64,000 nucleotides of DNA from contig NW_015622541.1 of NCBI RefSeq assembly GCF_000835495.1, positions 7,998,001-8,062,000 on the forward strand, given 5' to 3'. Below, one piece after another: positions 22,799-32,368 of this stretch. The translations under genes and the position numbers were made by a program. The DNA comes from Cladophialophora immunda. Its lineage: Eukaryota; Ascomycota; Eurotiomycetes; Chaetothyriales; Herpotrichiellaceae. Under the pieces are notes generated by a model, which ran no database searches, was not told the origin of the DNA, and was given only the letters and a program-made list of their open reading frames with translations. How positions within the stretch are numbered: the stretch's first letter is position 1; the number at the start of each line of letters is the position of its first letter.

Positions 22799-23536
22799 AT
22801 GTCTATCTCTAAGGGACAAAACACAAATGCACCACCGCTTGGATTCATTTCGGTGGATGTCGATATCGAGCGACCGGTAGGGGATCCTTTCAACGAAGCG
22901 ACGTGGCCCTTCCCCCTCCTCAAAGAATTGGCAGAAGGCTCGCAACTGAACAATATCGTCACGAGTGAAACATATCCTGAAGAATTTCTAGCTGGCATAG
23001 TCTCGGCTGGGGAGAAGCTCCAACAAAAGGGCTGCGTTGGCATCATCACCGACTGTGGGTTTTTGGCTGGCGCGCAGAGAGAACTTGCGATGCGCCTTTC
23101 TATCCCCATTGCAGCGTCGGCACTGGCCCAAATCCCGTCGATCCAAGCTTTTCTGCGCCCTGGCCAAACCGTCGGCGCGCTGACCTATGACGATTCCAAG
23201 TTGGGTGTCCGCCAGTTGCTGCAGGTAGGAGTCCACGATCCAGACGCCGTCTACATCGCCGCCCCTCCAGAGGATGGCTGGCTTCGGGGTCATATACGAG
23301 ACGGTGTACCGTATGACCATGCCAAAATTGAAACAGAATTGGTTGAATCTGCCTTGGGCCTGTTGAGGAGACATCCAGATATTGGGGCGATCCTGCTGGA
23401 ATGCACTCAAATGCCGCCATTTGCCGATGCTATTCGCAAGGCCACAAACCTCCCGGTGTATGATGTTTACACACTTGGGACGTGGTTTTATTCGGCTTTG
23501 ACCAGCCAGCGACCGCAACATTGGGGACCTATTTGA
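22799..23536 (+). CDS. Asp/Glu/hydantoin racemase superfamily protein
   Basis: Single exon, 245 aa. The two-lobed family usually carries one catalytic Cys per lobe. Here these are probably Cys86 in IITDCGFLAG and Cys202 in LLECTQMPPF. VGALTYDD fits the start of the second lobe. The superfamily covers aspartate/glutamate racemases, hydantoin racemases, arylmalonate decarboxylase and maleate isomerase. The exact reaction cannot be read from sequence. It is next to and co-oriented with an FAD monooxygenase, so a shared catabolic path is possible. Confidence 0.75.
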   Translation: MSISKGQNTNAPPLGFISVDVDIERPVGDPFNEATWPFPLLKELAEGSQLNNIVTSETYPEEFLAGIVSAGEKLQQKGCVGIITDCGFLAGAQRELAMRLSIPIAASALAQIPSIQAFLRPGQTVGALTYDDSKLGVRQLLQVGVHDPDAVYIAAPPEDGWLRGHIRDGVPYDHAKIETELVESALGLLRRHPDIGAILLECTQMPPFADAIRKATNLPVYDVYTLGTWFYSALTSQRPQHWGPI

Positions 23537-24671
23537 GGCCCCGCGCCGGGCCCGCGAAGGAAGCGACTTCTAAGGCACGTAGCCATGCAAGAGCCAGGCT
23601 TGTTGAGGCATTCAGGTACTATAATGACAGCAATCGAGGTCAGGTAGTAAGTGAGGACCAGGGCTGCGAGACCAAATACCCATTTTCGGCTACCTTTGCC
23701 TTACACCCCATACCATGCCTGCCTAACATTTCCATTTCCTCGATTGCGCTGCCTTCTCTATCCTTTTCGTCGACGTCCCTCTTGCTCTCTACGCCCCTAT
23801 CTCACAATCCCAGACTCACGAAGACGATACTAATCTCTCAATAGGGTGGGACCTCTCGACTCATCGATGCCGGCATCTCGAGAGTTCTACCTCATGACAA
23901 AGACCACGAGTGTCGACCACGCTATGTCGGAACTCCTAGCATTCAGCTCCAACTACTTCACGTTAGACGTCTGCTTTGAGAACTCTATCGAAAGACCCAA
24001 GAATCTGCGCCGTCGCAAACCCGATCTTGTCTCATCCAGATCTGCATCAATTCCTGGATCACTGCCACGAGCAATGAGCCCGCAAAGCTGCCATGCAAGA
24101 TGAAGGTGTAATTTGTAGCTGCAAACTGAGCCAGGAGCTTCCTTATCGGTTCTTCCCATCTCTGTCGGAAGGGACAGCGCCATAGATAAATCTAGTAACC
24201 TCTGTGAGCTCCTCTTCCGTATCTAACTGAGCAGTCCGGTTTCGTGAGATTGACTATTATTCGCTGGAGTTCCCGTTCTTCTGCTTCTAGAAGATCAGGG
24301 TCAGGCGGTGCAGATCTGTGAGGGGCCTTCGTCACCAATACCCTCTCTGGGCTAGAATCCGACAAAAGTTGTTGGTGTGACGAAGTGGTAGAGTAGAAAA
24401 TGTGGGCGGTGATGGTCTTTTGCGGAGGTTGAATTGGTGGGGAAAACTGGCCTCGGCGACAATCAGCGACACGTCAATCAGATCCATCTCCTTCAAGCTG
24501 CGCTCGACACCCTTTTGCTCCTGCTGGTATATCAATCTCTTCTATTCTTAACAAAGCAAGCAATAGACCAATATTTCCCCTAGAACCGTCAAACTCCCCC
24601 GTCGTCCAGTCGAGGACTCCGCCTCATCCCTTAGTGTCTTCCCCTGCGTCGTGTTGTCAGATTGTGCAGGC
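23537..24671. other. Intergenic, 1.13 kb
   Basis: No supported gene. A CT-rich tract at 23690-23840 ends in CTCTCAATAG, which resembles an intron acceptor or fungal leader. It is followed by a short frame from an ATG at 23867 (to 24103, 78 aa) with no recognisable motif. It may be a small unrecognised gene or an untranslated leader. Confidence 0.35.
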
Positions 24672-25410
24672 ATGGCTGCGCCGCCGGAGATCACTTGCAC
24701 CAATCTATCGGGCAAGTTCGTGATGGTGAGTGTCTCTGCTTTCGACTTTTCTTGGTTGTTCTGACTGGGTACGAGAACAAAACTCTTTCGGACGACATCG
24801 ACTCAATGCTCGCCCTCCAAGGCCTGAGCTGGCTCACTCGAACCGCAATCAGCCTGGCTACGGTCGTCGTACGTTGAGGACAGCGTGACAATAACTGTAT
24901 GGGGCTGACCTTGTGCAGCTCACCGTCAAAGAATACAAACAAGATGATATCTACCACATTGACATCACATCTGTGGCTTCGGGCCTCACAACGACGCAAG
25001 AAAACCGTACGCTAGACTGGCAAGAGCGAGACCACCAGGATCGCATCTTCGGGAACTGCCGGGGCAAGTCAAGACTCTGGAAGACAGGCGACTACAAAAT
25101 GGAAGGCCCTGGTACAGAAGAAGATGCGGTGTTCTTGCAGGCTCACAAACTCAAGGACGGTCAGACGGATTCCAAGTTTTTGGACGACGAACATGTTCAA
25201 AGCTGGGTGAAGAACATGGATGCGGCCGGCTGGCAGGCTGAGCAGAACTGGGGATTTGAAGACATCGACGGTGAACGGCGATACACTCGGCGAGTCCTGG
25301 TCTGGAAAGGCGGCGAGTTTCGACGAGCCCGCCTCGTGTATGACTACAAAGGACAGGCGGAGAAGAAAGACGAAGACGACGACAATGACTTGGCATATGG
25401 CGAGGAATGA
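24672..25410 (+). CDS. Small lipocalin/FABP-like protein, function unknown
   Basis: Exons 24672-24725, 24776-24868 and 24919-25410, with two introns of exactly 50 nt, give 212 aa. The spliced start MAAPPEITCTNLSGKFVMNKTLSD, with TNLSG-K-F at a first beta strand, then LQGLSWLTRTAISLATV and an alternating-strand body, recalls the calycin fold of a conserved ascomycete family. Later landmarks are RTLDWQERDHQDRIFG and LVWKGGEFRRARLVYDY. The acidic tail (KKDEDDDNDLAYGEE) is probably disordered. No signal peptide is seen, so it is likely cytosolic. A ligand-binding role is suggested by fold only. Confidence 0.8.
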
Positions 25411-26227
25411 GCAATGACACCCATGGTACAGAGAGAACAGTGATACCCAGCAAGCATGGAAACAATGTGCATATACTTTCAATGCACACGGGAATGGATG
25501 GTATGGCCGTAAGACTGACATCTCGCCGAAGAACCGGCGCTCCATTGACTTCCGAGATTCGCAACATTTGCTCAGAGCATTCAACTACACAAAAGTATCG
25601 TCCAGATATACCTCCCGTCCGCGTATCTCGCGCGTGTGTGGGCACCCGCTCCGCATTCATTTGGAAGAAATTGCGCAACCCTCTGACGTCAAATGGCCCG
25701 GCAGGACAAACTCTTTTCCGACCCTTCGTGAGCCATTTTGCACTGGGCGCCAAGGCCGGATAGTCAATGCGGCAGCTGTCGCGAGGCGCTAGTCGATTTT
25801 CGTTCATTATACGCGCTGACTGAGGCGGTGCTGCCCTCAGCTGGCAAATCCTCCTCTCTGCTTTTGGGGTTTCCACTTGGGCAATTGTCCCGCCTAAAAT
25901 GCCTCACGAAGCCCAAGACCCCGGCTGACCGTAAAAACGGCGTTTGCGAGGCTCTGTCTATGTCATTGCACCAAAAACAATATGGGACGGATACGTCTAT
26001 ATAACGGTAAGCCGCCCCCATGAATTGGACATGGCTCGAATCCAGGTCAGACCAGAAGTCCGAATCAGCTCGTCAAATAAGTGATTGAGAATCGAATACT
26101 TTTCTCCGTCAGCATTCGCCAAAACAACCCAAGACAAATAAGACCAAGTTCGATATAACACTCTGAACGCGTTCGAGCAGTCAACACCCTTCAATACGAC
26201 AGCTCTCCACATCTATCTATAGACAAA
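25411..26227. other. Intergenic, 817 bp
   Basis: 3' flank of the lipocalin-like gene and, if real, the promoter of the small gene at 26228. Short frames on both strands carry no motif. Confidence 0.45.
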
Positions 26228-26446
26228 ATGGCATTTCTCCGCCACAGCCACGAAAACGAAGAGGAGCCAATCGGCCGTCGGCGCAGCAGCTCTCTCCGCG
26301 ATCTCCAAGCTCGAGCATATGCCAAATGGGTTGTAGCCGGCACGGTTAAGAAGAGCAGCCGGCCCAGCGGCTTTGAGGCCGAAAGGACTCGACGACACTT
26401 TTGGCAGGAAGAGGCTGCCCGGTTTGGAATCGTCATGAGGACATAA
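26228..26446 (+). CDS. Possible small basic protein, unknown
   Basis: A 72-codon frame opens at an ATG in good context (GACAAAATGGC), after an A/C/T-rich leader-like sequence. The product is basic and Arg-rich: RRRSSSLRDLQARAYAKW, then KKSSRP, ending FWQEEAARFGIVMRT. It could be mostly helical. No family was recognised and a downstream exon cannot be excluded. The call rests on start context and amino-acid composition. Confidence 0.4.
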   Translation: MAFLRHSHENEEEPIGRRRSSSLRDLQARAYAKWVVAGTVKKSSRPSGFEAERTRRHFWQEEAARFGIVMRT

Positions 26447-26667
26447 AACGCCAACGTTGGAGTTCTGGGGATATTTGCCATTCGGAGGCTTGGTGTTCCA
26501 CGTCGCACTGTATCAACGTGGAGCTGGAGGCGTTTCGGATTGTTCGACTTTGGGAAGCTGAGACCCCGATAGTGGCATGTCTTGCTACGGTCTACAGGAC
26601 ACTTGTACAGCACAAAATAAGACACAGCTCTTGTTCATCAATTGCCTTTTTCGGCGTCTTCACGTTC

Positions 26668-28152
26668 CTAATGCCTCATGCCGATTCTGCGCAGGAGTTC
26701 TTTGCGAAACTCCGCGGCGCCCACTTTCATTCGGTCGGCCGCGCCTCGGTTCTCAACGAGCCTGCGTGTCAAGTACTGCATGCATTCCTGAATGCTGCCC
26801 CAGGTCAGACACTTGTATACTTTGGGAACATAAGCGTTGCCCAGAGGTAGACTACTACCCCTTTTGATGTTGTCTGCCATCTGGAGGAGCTCGCATCCGA
26901 TATCGTCGGCCATCCCCTGCAACTGCCCGAACTCCGGGATGACCTTCAACTTCGATTCAGCCGCCAAGTCGGAAGCGAGACGAGCTGCCCCCCGGATGGT
27001 GTTGGCATTGTGACCTGCCAGCAACAGGTCGAGTTCGACCGACTCTTGGTTGGCCATGGCGGGAAACTTCCCGCAGAGGAGGTCCTCGACGATCCCATTG
27101 TACGATGCGTCCGTGTCGGCCTTGGTATCGTGGATCGCCTCTCTGTTATCATTGTTGATGTAAGCGCCGCGGACGAGCTTGATGCCCAATCGCCAGCCTT
27201 GCTGCTGGGCAAGTTGGAGCTGGGCTTGTACTTTGTCACGAGAGGCCTTGAGGTAGGCTTGGATAGTGTTGTATATCAAGGCTTGGCTGCCGGGCCGATT
27301 ATGCCGTCGCATGAGTTCGAAGGTCCATTGATCGATAGCAGTCTGCAAGGCTTGCTGCTCCGCGTCGATCCATATACGGCATCCCTTGGCAGCAGCACGG
27401 TGGCAGATCTTCTCCATGGCTTCGACAAACTTGACTGGAGCCTTTTCACCATTCATCAGAGCTTTCGTGATTTGTGTCCCTGCGCCGGTGTACCTGGAGG
27501 CGGTTGGCATTCCCTGGGTTAGACGCCAGAATATCTTCACGTAGACTTACTTGATGCCCAGCCAGTCCCCCTCTCCAATCATATCCAGAGTCGCAAGGTT
27601 GCCCTCCGTCCACTGGTCGATTTCCTGGTCCATTGCCACCACTTGTTTGTCATCGTGGCCGACGAATCTGTCGCCCTCCACTTGGACTTCTCGACCGTAG
27701 CACAACACAACGCCAGAGAATCCCAGCCGTCTGATCTCGGAGGACGTTTTTCCAATTTCTGCCCGATTCCGACCGGCGCAGAACTGCTTGTAAACCAGAG
27801 GATGGACAACCGCGCGGAGAAATGGGTTCCGGTCCGGATTCAGCCATGCCGATTGCGAATGAGCAATTCTCTGGAACAAAGCAAAGCCAGGTCTGAAGAG
27901 CAATGGGGAGGTGAAAAAGGCACTGAGCAGCAGAGTGCGAAGGATACTGGAGGTCGAGAGACGCGCCAGAGGCGGCGCCGCAGGGGCAACCGGATTCGCC
28001 GGACCGGCAACAGATGGTTCCTTCACTGCTCCAGGGCTGATGACTGTTTGGGTGTGTGTCGAGGAATGAGACTTTCTTTGATGACAAGCAACACGCAGGG
28101 GCTGTGGAAGGCTTACTCGAACCCGGAGAGTCTTTGCGAAAAGAGACGCCAT
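26668..28152 (-). CDS. PUT1: Proline dehydrogenase, mitochondrial
   Basis: Exons 27551-28152 and 26668-27493 flank a 57-nt intron (27494-27550) and give 475 aa. The enzyme oxidises L-proline to delta-1-pyrroline-5-carboxylate with FAD, on the inner mitochondrial membrane. Family landmarks are YTGAGTQITKAL (joined across the intron), RLGIKLVRGAYI, the tract NREAIHDTKADTDASYN, and the C-terminal YVPKVYKCLTWGSIQECMQYLTRRLVENRGA, whose Arg residues bind the substrate carboxylate. The N-terminus is Arg/Lys/Ser-rich with no early acidic residue, as expected for a presequence. The start is the ATG at 28152; the frame runs upstream to a TTG. The next step of the pathway (P5CDH) is encoded at 56.3 kb, not beside it. 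Confidence 0.93.
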
Positions 28153-28975
28153 GCCAGGAAAAGCTCCAATGAGTTTTCCCTGCCACCTAATCGCTTTTGG
28201 GGTTGCTTTATAGCAATGAACGGGCAAGGTTCTCGGCTTGAGGACCGGTAGGTTCGACGATGCAAGAATCCAACCATGTCCAGGCGGGGTACTTTGTCCA
28301 CTGACGATGCCCGCCGATGCTGTTCACATGCCACGTTAGGGAATGTAGTACGTGCGCTACTCTGGCATTTGTCCCGGGCACTGGAGGATTAACACCCAGC
28401 ACAAGTGTCTCCCGCTGCAGGTTCGGAATCCCTGTAGCAAATAGGGTTCAGCTGACAATAGATGAAGGTGGTAGCCGTGAAGCCCAATGCCATGAGTCTC
28501 TCTAGTGCAACATGGAGACATATTGGCCGGAGTATGACGTTCTGGACCAGGAAAGGAATGCTGCTTCTGGAAGGCAGGGCAGCTGATTTCCCCACCACTG
28601 TTCGTCTTCAACACATCGGATCAACAAGTCCAAAGGCGTTCTGCACCTTCATGGGACTAATTCTCCGTCCTCGGTACATCTGATCCACTTTGCCGAGATA
28701 CCGGAAACTCCAACTTCTACGGGAGGCTATCCGTAGCGCCCTCATCGTGATATCGACTCCCGGTGCCGTCTTCGGGACTCCATCCACTGCCCCAGCTTAT
28801 CTTCCCATCTCTGCATGTAGAGGATTCCGTGATATTGCGAAGTTGAGAGGTCGAGGACCTCATAGATTTTCCGGTGGTAATGGGTGGAATGCAGTGTACG
28901 AGGTAGTGTATGATGTGCGCGGCATCAATGCATTTCTACGTGGATACAACCGTTTCGATACTTTCATGGTCTAGA
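28153..28975. other. Intergenic, 823 bp
   Basis: Promoter of proline dehydrogenase and 3' flank of the flavin oxidase, both on the minus strand. Nothing else recognised. Confidence 0.45.
28206..28212 (-). promoter_or_regulatory. Possible TATA box of the proline dehydrogenase gene
   Basis: TATAAAG on the minus strand, about 54 bp upstream of the start codon. The spacing suits a short leader, but a chance match is possible. Confidence 0.35.
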
Positions 28976-30382
28976 CTACAGGCGCGCCTTGACCATTCTT
29001 TCGTGCTCAGAGAAGATGTCTTTGACCTCTCCAGTCGTTCCAACCCTCCAACTCACCTCGTCTCCCCACTGTTTCCCCCCTTTCCCTTGACTTTCTTTCC
29101 ATTGCCACCTCGACAAGACCTGCCTTCCATCCTCCAAGAGCTTCACGGCCCATTGGCCGACGATCGGCATCATCTTGAATCCGTGGCCCGAGTCCCCAGA
29201 CATCACGACCAGAGAATCTCCAGCGCCTGGCACATAATCAATGCAGTACTCCGAGTCTGACGTGTCCGCAAACCAGCACATCTTTTTGTCCACAAAAGGG
29301 CGGTCTGCAAGCCAGGGCAACGTCTCTGTTAATAGTCTCCTCAGCTTCTGTTCATCCGACAACGGGATGTAGTCCTTCGGCGACTGCAGCAAGTCTGTGG
29401 GTGGTAGTGATACCCCAGTGCCCTTGTCCGAATTGATATATCCAGCGCCAAGGGGACACAGCTTGAGGAGCTTGGTGGTCGGGTCGGGCTCGAAAAAGAA
29501 TCCTAGGTCTCGAACGTTGAGGACGGGGATTCCCCGGAGGAAGTCGCACTCTCGTTCTGAGAGTTGGACGTGGGCCACCGACCAGCATTTGGCGACGACA
29601 AAAGAGCCCAGGCTTGGGAGAAGGGTGGCCGCCCAGGCTCCTAGGCAAACGATGGTGCGCCGGACATGATGGATCTGTCCGGTCGCCACCTGGAATCCTG
29701 TGCAACGCCTCTCACCTGAACTTTCGTTGTCGTCGTATAGAAGTCTCACGGCCCTCCCTTTTTCGGATCCTAGTACGAATTTGACTCCTTTGCCGACGAG
29801 ATGCCGGTGGACATCTGTCATGGCGTTGGATGAATGCGCATACCCTGCAAGACGATTGAAGTATCCCTGAAAGCCGCACATAGGCCCGGAGAATTGCCAG
29901 TACACCTTCTTGAAATCTTCGGGCTCATTAAGCATGGTAATACCGGGAGCAAAAACAGGGTGGTCCTTCACCGACAGAAGGGCATCCTGCAGATGTTTGA
30001 CCGCCTTCTTGGGCGCTGCGCCTGAAGTTGCGAGAACATAGCCAACTTGGTGGAAATTCGATCCCCAGAAGGGGGTTTTCCATTGTCGTATGGCCTCCTG
30101 GACTCATGATTAGGCATCATCTCTTATGGCAGTGTTGCAAAGGCTGCTTCTCGTTCTCAAATGGTTACTTACAAGTGCCAGTTTGGTGTAGAAGTTGTCT
30201 TCATACTCGGCTCGGACGATCTTGTTCAAATCGTAAGCACTAGAAAATGGCGAAGGTATCTCTGAGGCTTGATCGAAGACTGTTATGTCGGTGTATCCCG
30301 CATTTGAGAGATGCAAGGCTGTCGACAGGCCCCAGGCCCCTGCTCCAAGGATGGCGACTGCCTCATTCTTGTTGATAGCCAT
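28976..30382 (-). CDS. Peroxisomal FAD-dependent amine/imino-acid oxidase (sarcosine/pipecolate oxidase-like)
   Basis: Exons 30173-30382 and 28976-30097 flank a 75-nt intron and give 443 aa. The N-terminus has the FAD-binding GAGAWGLSTALHLSNAGY motif, and the DAO-type fold ends in SGHGFKMMPIVGQWAVKLL. The segment KMCWFADTSDSEYCIDY matches the region that carries the covalent-flavin Cys in the monomeric sarcosine, pipecolate and fructosyl-amine oxidase group. The last residues are ARL, a peroxisomal PTS1 signal. Likely substrates are secondary amines such as pipecolate, sarcosine, proline analogues or fructosyl amino acids; the choice cannot be made from sequence. It lies 823 bp upstream of proline dehydrogenase on the same strand. 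Confidence 0.85.
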
Positions 30383-30925
30383 CTTTTATTCAGAGGACAA
30401 TTCCTGGTAAAGTTTTGCTTTATGTCTTCAACTTCTCCTAAATAGTAGTGACTGTTATTTCAGAAAAATCCACATTTGCTTGTTCCGCATCCCCGTTGGC
30501 TATGAGGTGCAGAAATCAACCATCGTCGGGACGTTCGTGGGCGATACGAGGCTTCTGCTCTTCGGATCGGAAGCCTTCCCGACTGTAGTCCTTTCCAGCT
30601 ACGGTATGTGCCGATCCAGGGATGTCGGCTTTCTCAGCCCTTACTCGATGTTTACTTTCCTTCTTTTGACTTGGTCTTGAATTTGGAGTCCGAATGGCGG
30701 GCGTTCTTCCAATGGACATAAACTGTTTCCCAGTGCAGGGCTTGGCCACTTTGGCCATCGGCCAACAAGCATTGCTTCAATGAAGGTCCTAAGTCTTCAA
30801 ACGTGCTGTCAGGAGAAATAGAAAGATTCACTCTCTGAACCAAGGACAAATCTAGTACTGTTCTCACTCTCCCAGATAACGAGGTTCCAGCTGCACCTAC
30901 GACATCGCTACAATCACGAACTAAA
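30383..30925. promoter_or_regulatory. Divergent promoter, flavin oxidase / mitochondrial carrier
   Basis: A 543-bp spacer lies between divergent start codons and should contain both promoters. Short frames here show no motif. No TATA box recognised. Confidence 0.45.
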
Positions 30926-32052
30926 ATGACGGCATCAACACCGACTACGAGAATCGGAAACACTTCCACCAACACAATAGCTGGCGCCGCTGGAGGTGTT
31001 GTCTCGGTTCTTCTCGGTGAGCTGCTTCCTCCAAATATCAACACTTGCTGATCTTACAAAATAGGTCAGCCTTTCGGTGAGAAATGACCATCTGCGAATT
31101 GCAGCTTGCTGAATCGCCAATGGGGATGCTCATACTCCTATCACTAAGCAGATCTGATAAAAGTGAAACTGCAGACTCATGGTTCGGGTAACTTCATTCA
31201 GGTAGTCTCCGACATCTTCAAGAATGAAGGACCGTTGGCGTTCTACAAGGTAAGCAGTTTGGGATATTGCGTTTCGGAAGCAGCATCACTGACAAACTCG
31301 AAGGGGGCTTTGCTTCCTTTTCTAGGGGTGGGAGCTGCAGTAAGCATTCAGTTTTCCGTCTTTCACAGCGCAACACAGGCTCTCTCCGCTCTGAGATCGC
31401 GGGAACCTCGAGAAGACAAACAGCAGCTGTCAATACTAGACCTATATCTGGCTGGCGGGGTGGCGGGCATTGCAAACAGTATAGTATCAGGCCCGGTCGA
31501 ACACATTAGAATTAGACTTCAGACGCAGGCACATGGCACATCTCGCCTCTACGCCGGCCCATGGGACTGCATACGGCAGATAACAGCCACTGCCGGCGTG
31601 AAGGGGTTATTTCGAGGGCAAAACACAGCCGTTCTGCGCGAGTTTCAAGCGTATGGTCTCTACTTCGCGACCTTCGAAGCTTGCGTGAGGATGATCGCCG
31701 CAGCCAAAGAGAGAAAGCGGAGCGAATTGTCGACCTGGACTGTTGCGTCGTGTGGTGCTTTGTCTGGTGTAGCTTTCTGGGTCGGAAGCTATCCGCTTGA
31801 TACGGTGAAGACCAAGCTACAGAGCGACGGGTTCGGCCAACATCGACGATACAAGAACGCCTGGGGAGCCACAATGGAGACGTGGAAGAGTGGAGGATTC
31901 AAAGCATTCTTCCGCGGTCTTGGCCCTACTTTATTGAGAACGATGCTTTCTTCAGCTGGGACGTTCGCCATGTAAGTTCGCTTTCTGCGCTGTTCTGGGG
32001 CAATGCTAACTGTTCGCCCAGGGTTGAAAATGTTAGGAGAATGCTTGCATAG
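30926..32052 (+). CDS. Mitochondrial carrier protein (Ymc1/2-like, glycine/glutamate type)
   Basis: Five exons, 30926-31016, 31065-31076, 31152-31249, 31304-31971 and 32022-32052, give 299 aa. The second exon is only 12 nt; it encodes the QPF of the first carrier signature, and the flanking splice phases rebuild GQPFDLIKVKLQT exactly. The other two signatures are PVEHIRIRLQTQ and YPLDTVKTKLQSDG. Three repeats of about 100 residues give the standard six-helix carrier. Glu in the second signature (PVEHIRIRLQTQ) is typical of yeast Ymc1/Ymc2. Ymc proteins were linked to glutamate and glycine transport into mitochondria. The gene sits beside proline dehydrogenase and the amine oxidase, which suits amino-acid catabolism. 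The last exon adds only ten residues. Confidence 0.87.
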
Positions 32053-32368
32053 GGATTGTAAAGACAGGCAGAATGACTTGGTATCCACTTTTGGCTCCCG
32101 GCGCAAAGGTCAATGGCATACCTAGAATGAACATGGTTGTTTTGGGCCTAAATTCTTTCAAGGGATAAAACTCTGTTGTACGCGGACACCTTCTACAATA
32201 GTTGAGTAGTGGGCTTTCTTTCGATCTGATGTTGCACACCTTTTCTTACTGTCTTGGCTCATGTATCAAGCAGCGTGCCACAGAAAACTCCACGTCTTTC
32301 GAGGCGTGCCGCGTGATTTCGGGGTGATTTCAAACACCAAAAGACGCGCGTAAACGTGAATGATTTGG
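32053..32368. other. Convergent 3' flanks, 316 bp
   Basis: Between two convergent stop codons. No gene or repeat seen. Confidence 0.5.

Noticed and set aside
26020..26060. A GGCTCGAATCC string resembling a tRNA B box
   Set aside because: No matching A box or cloverleaf could be drawn around it.
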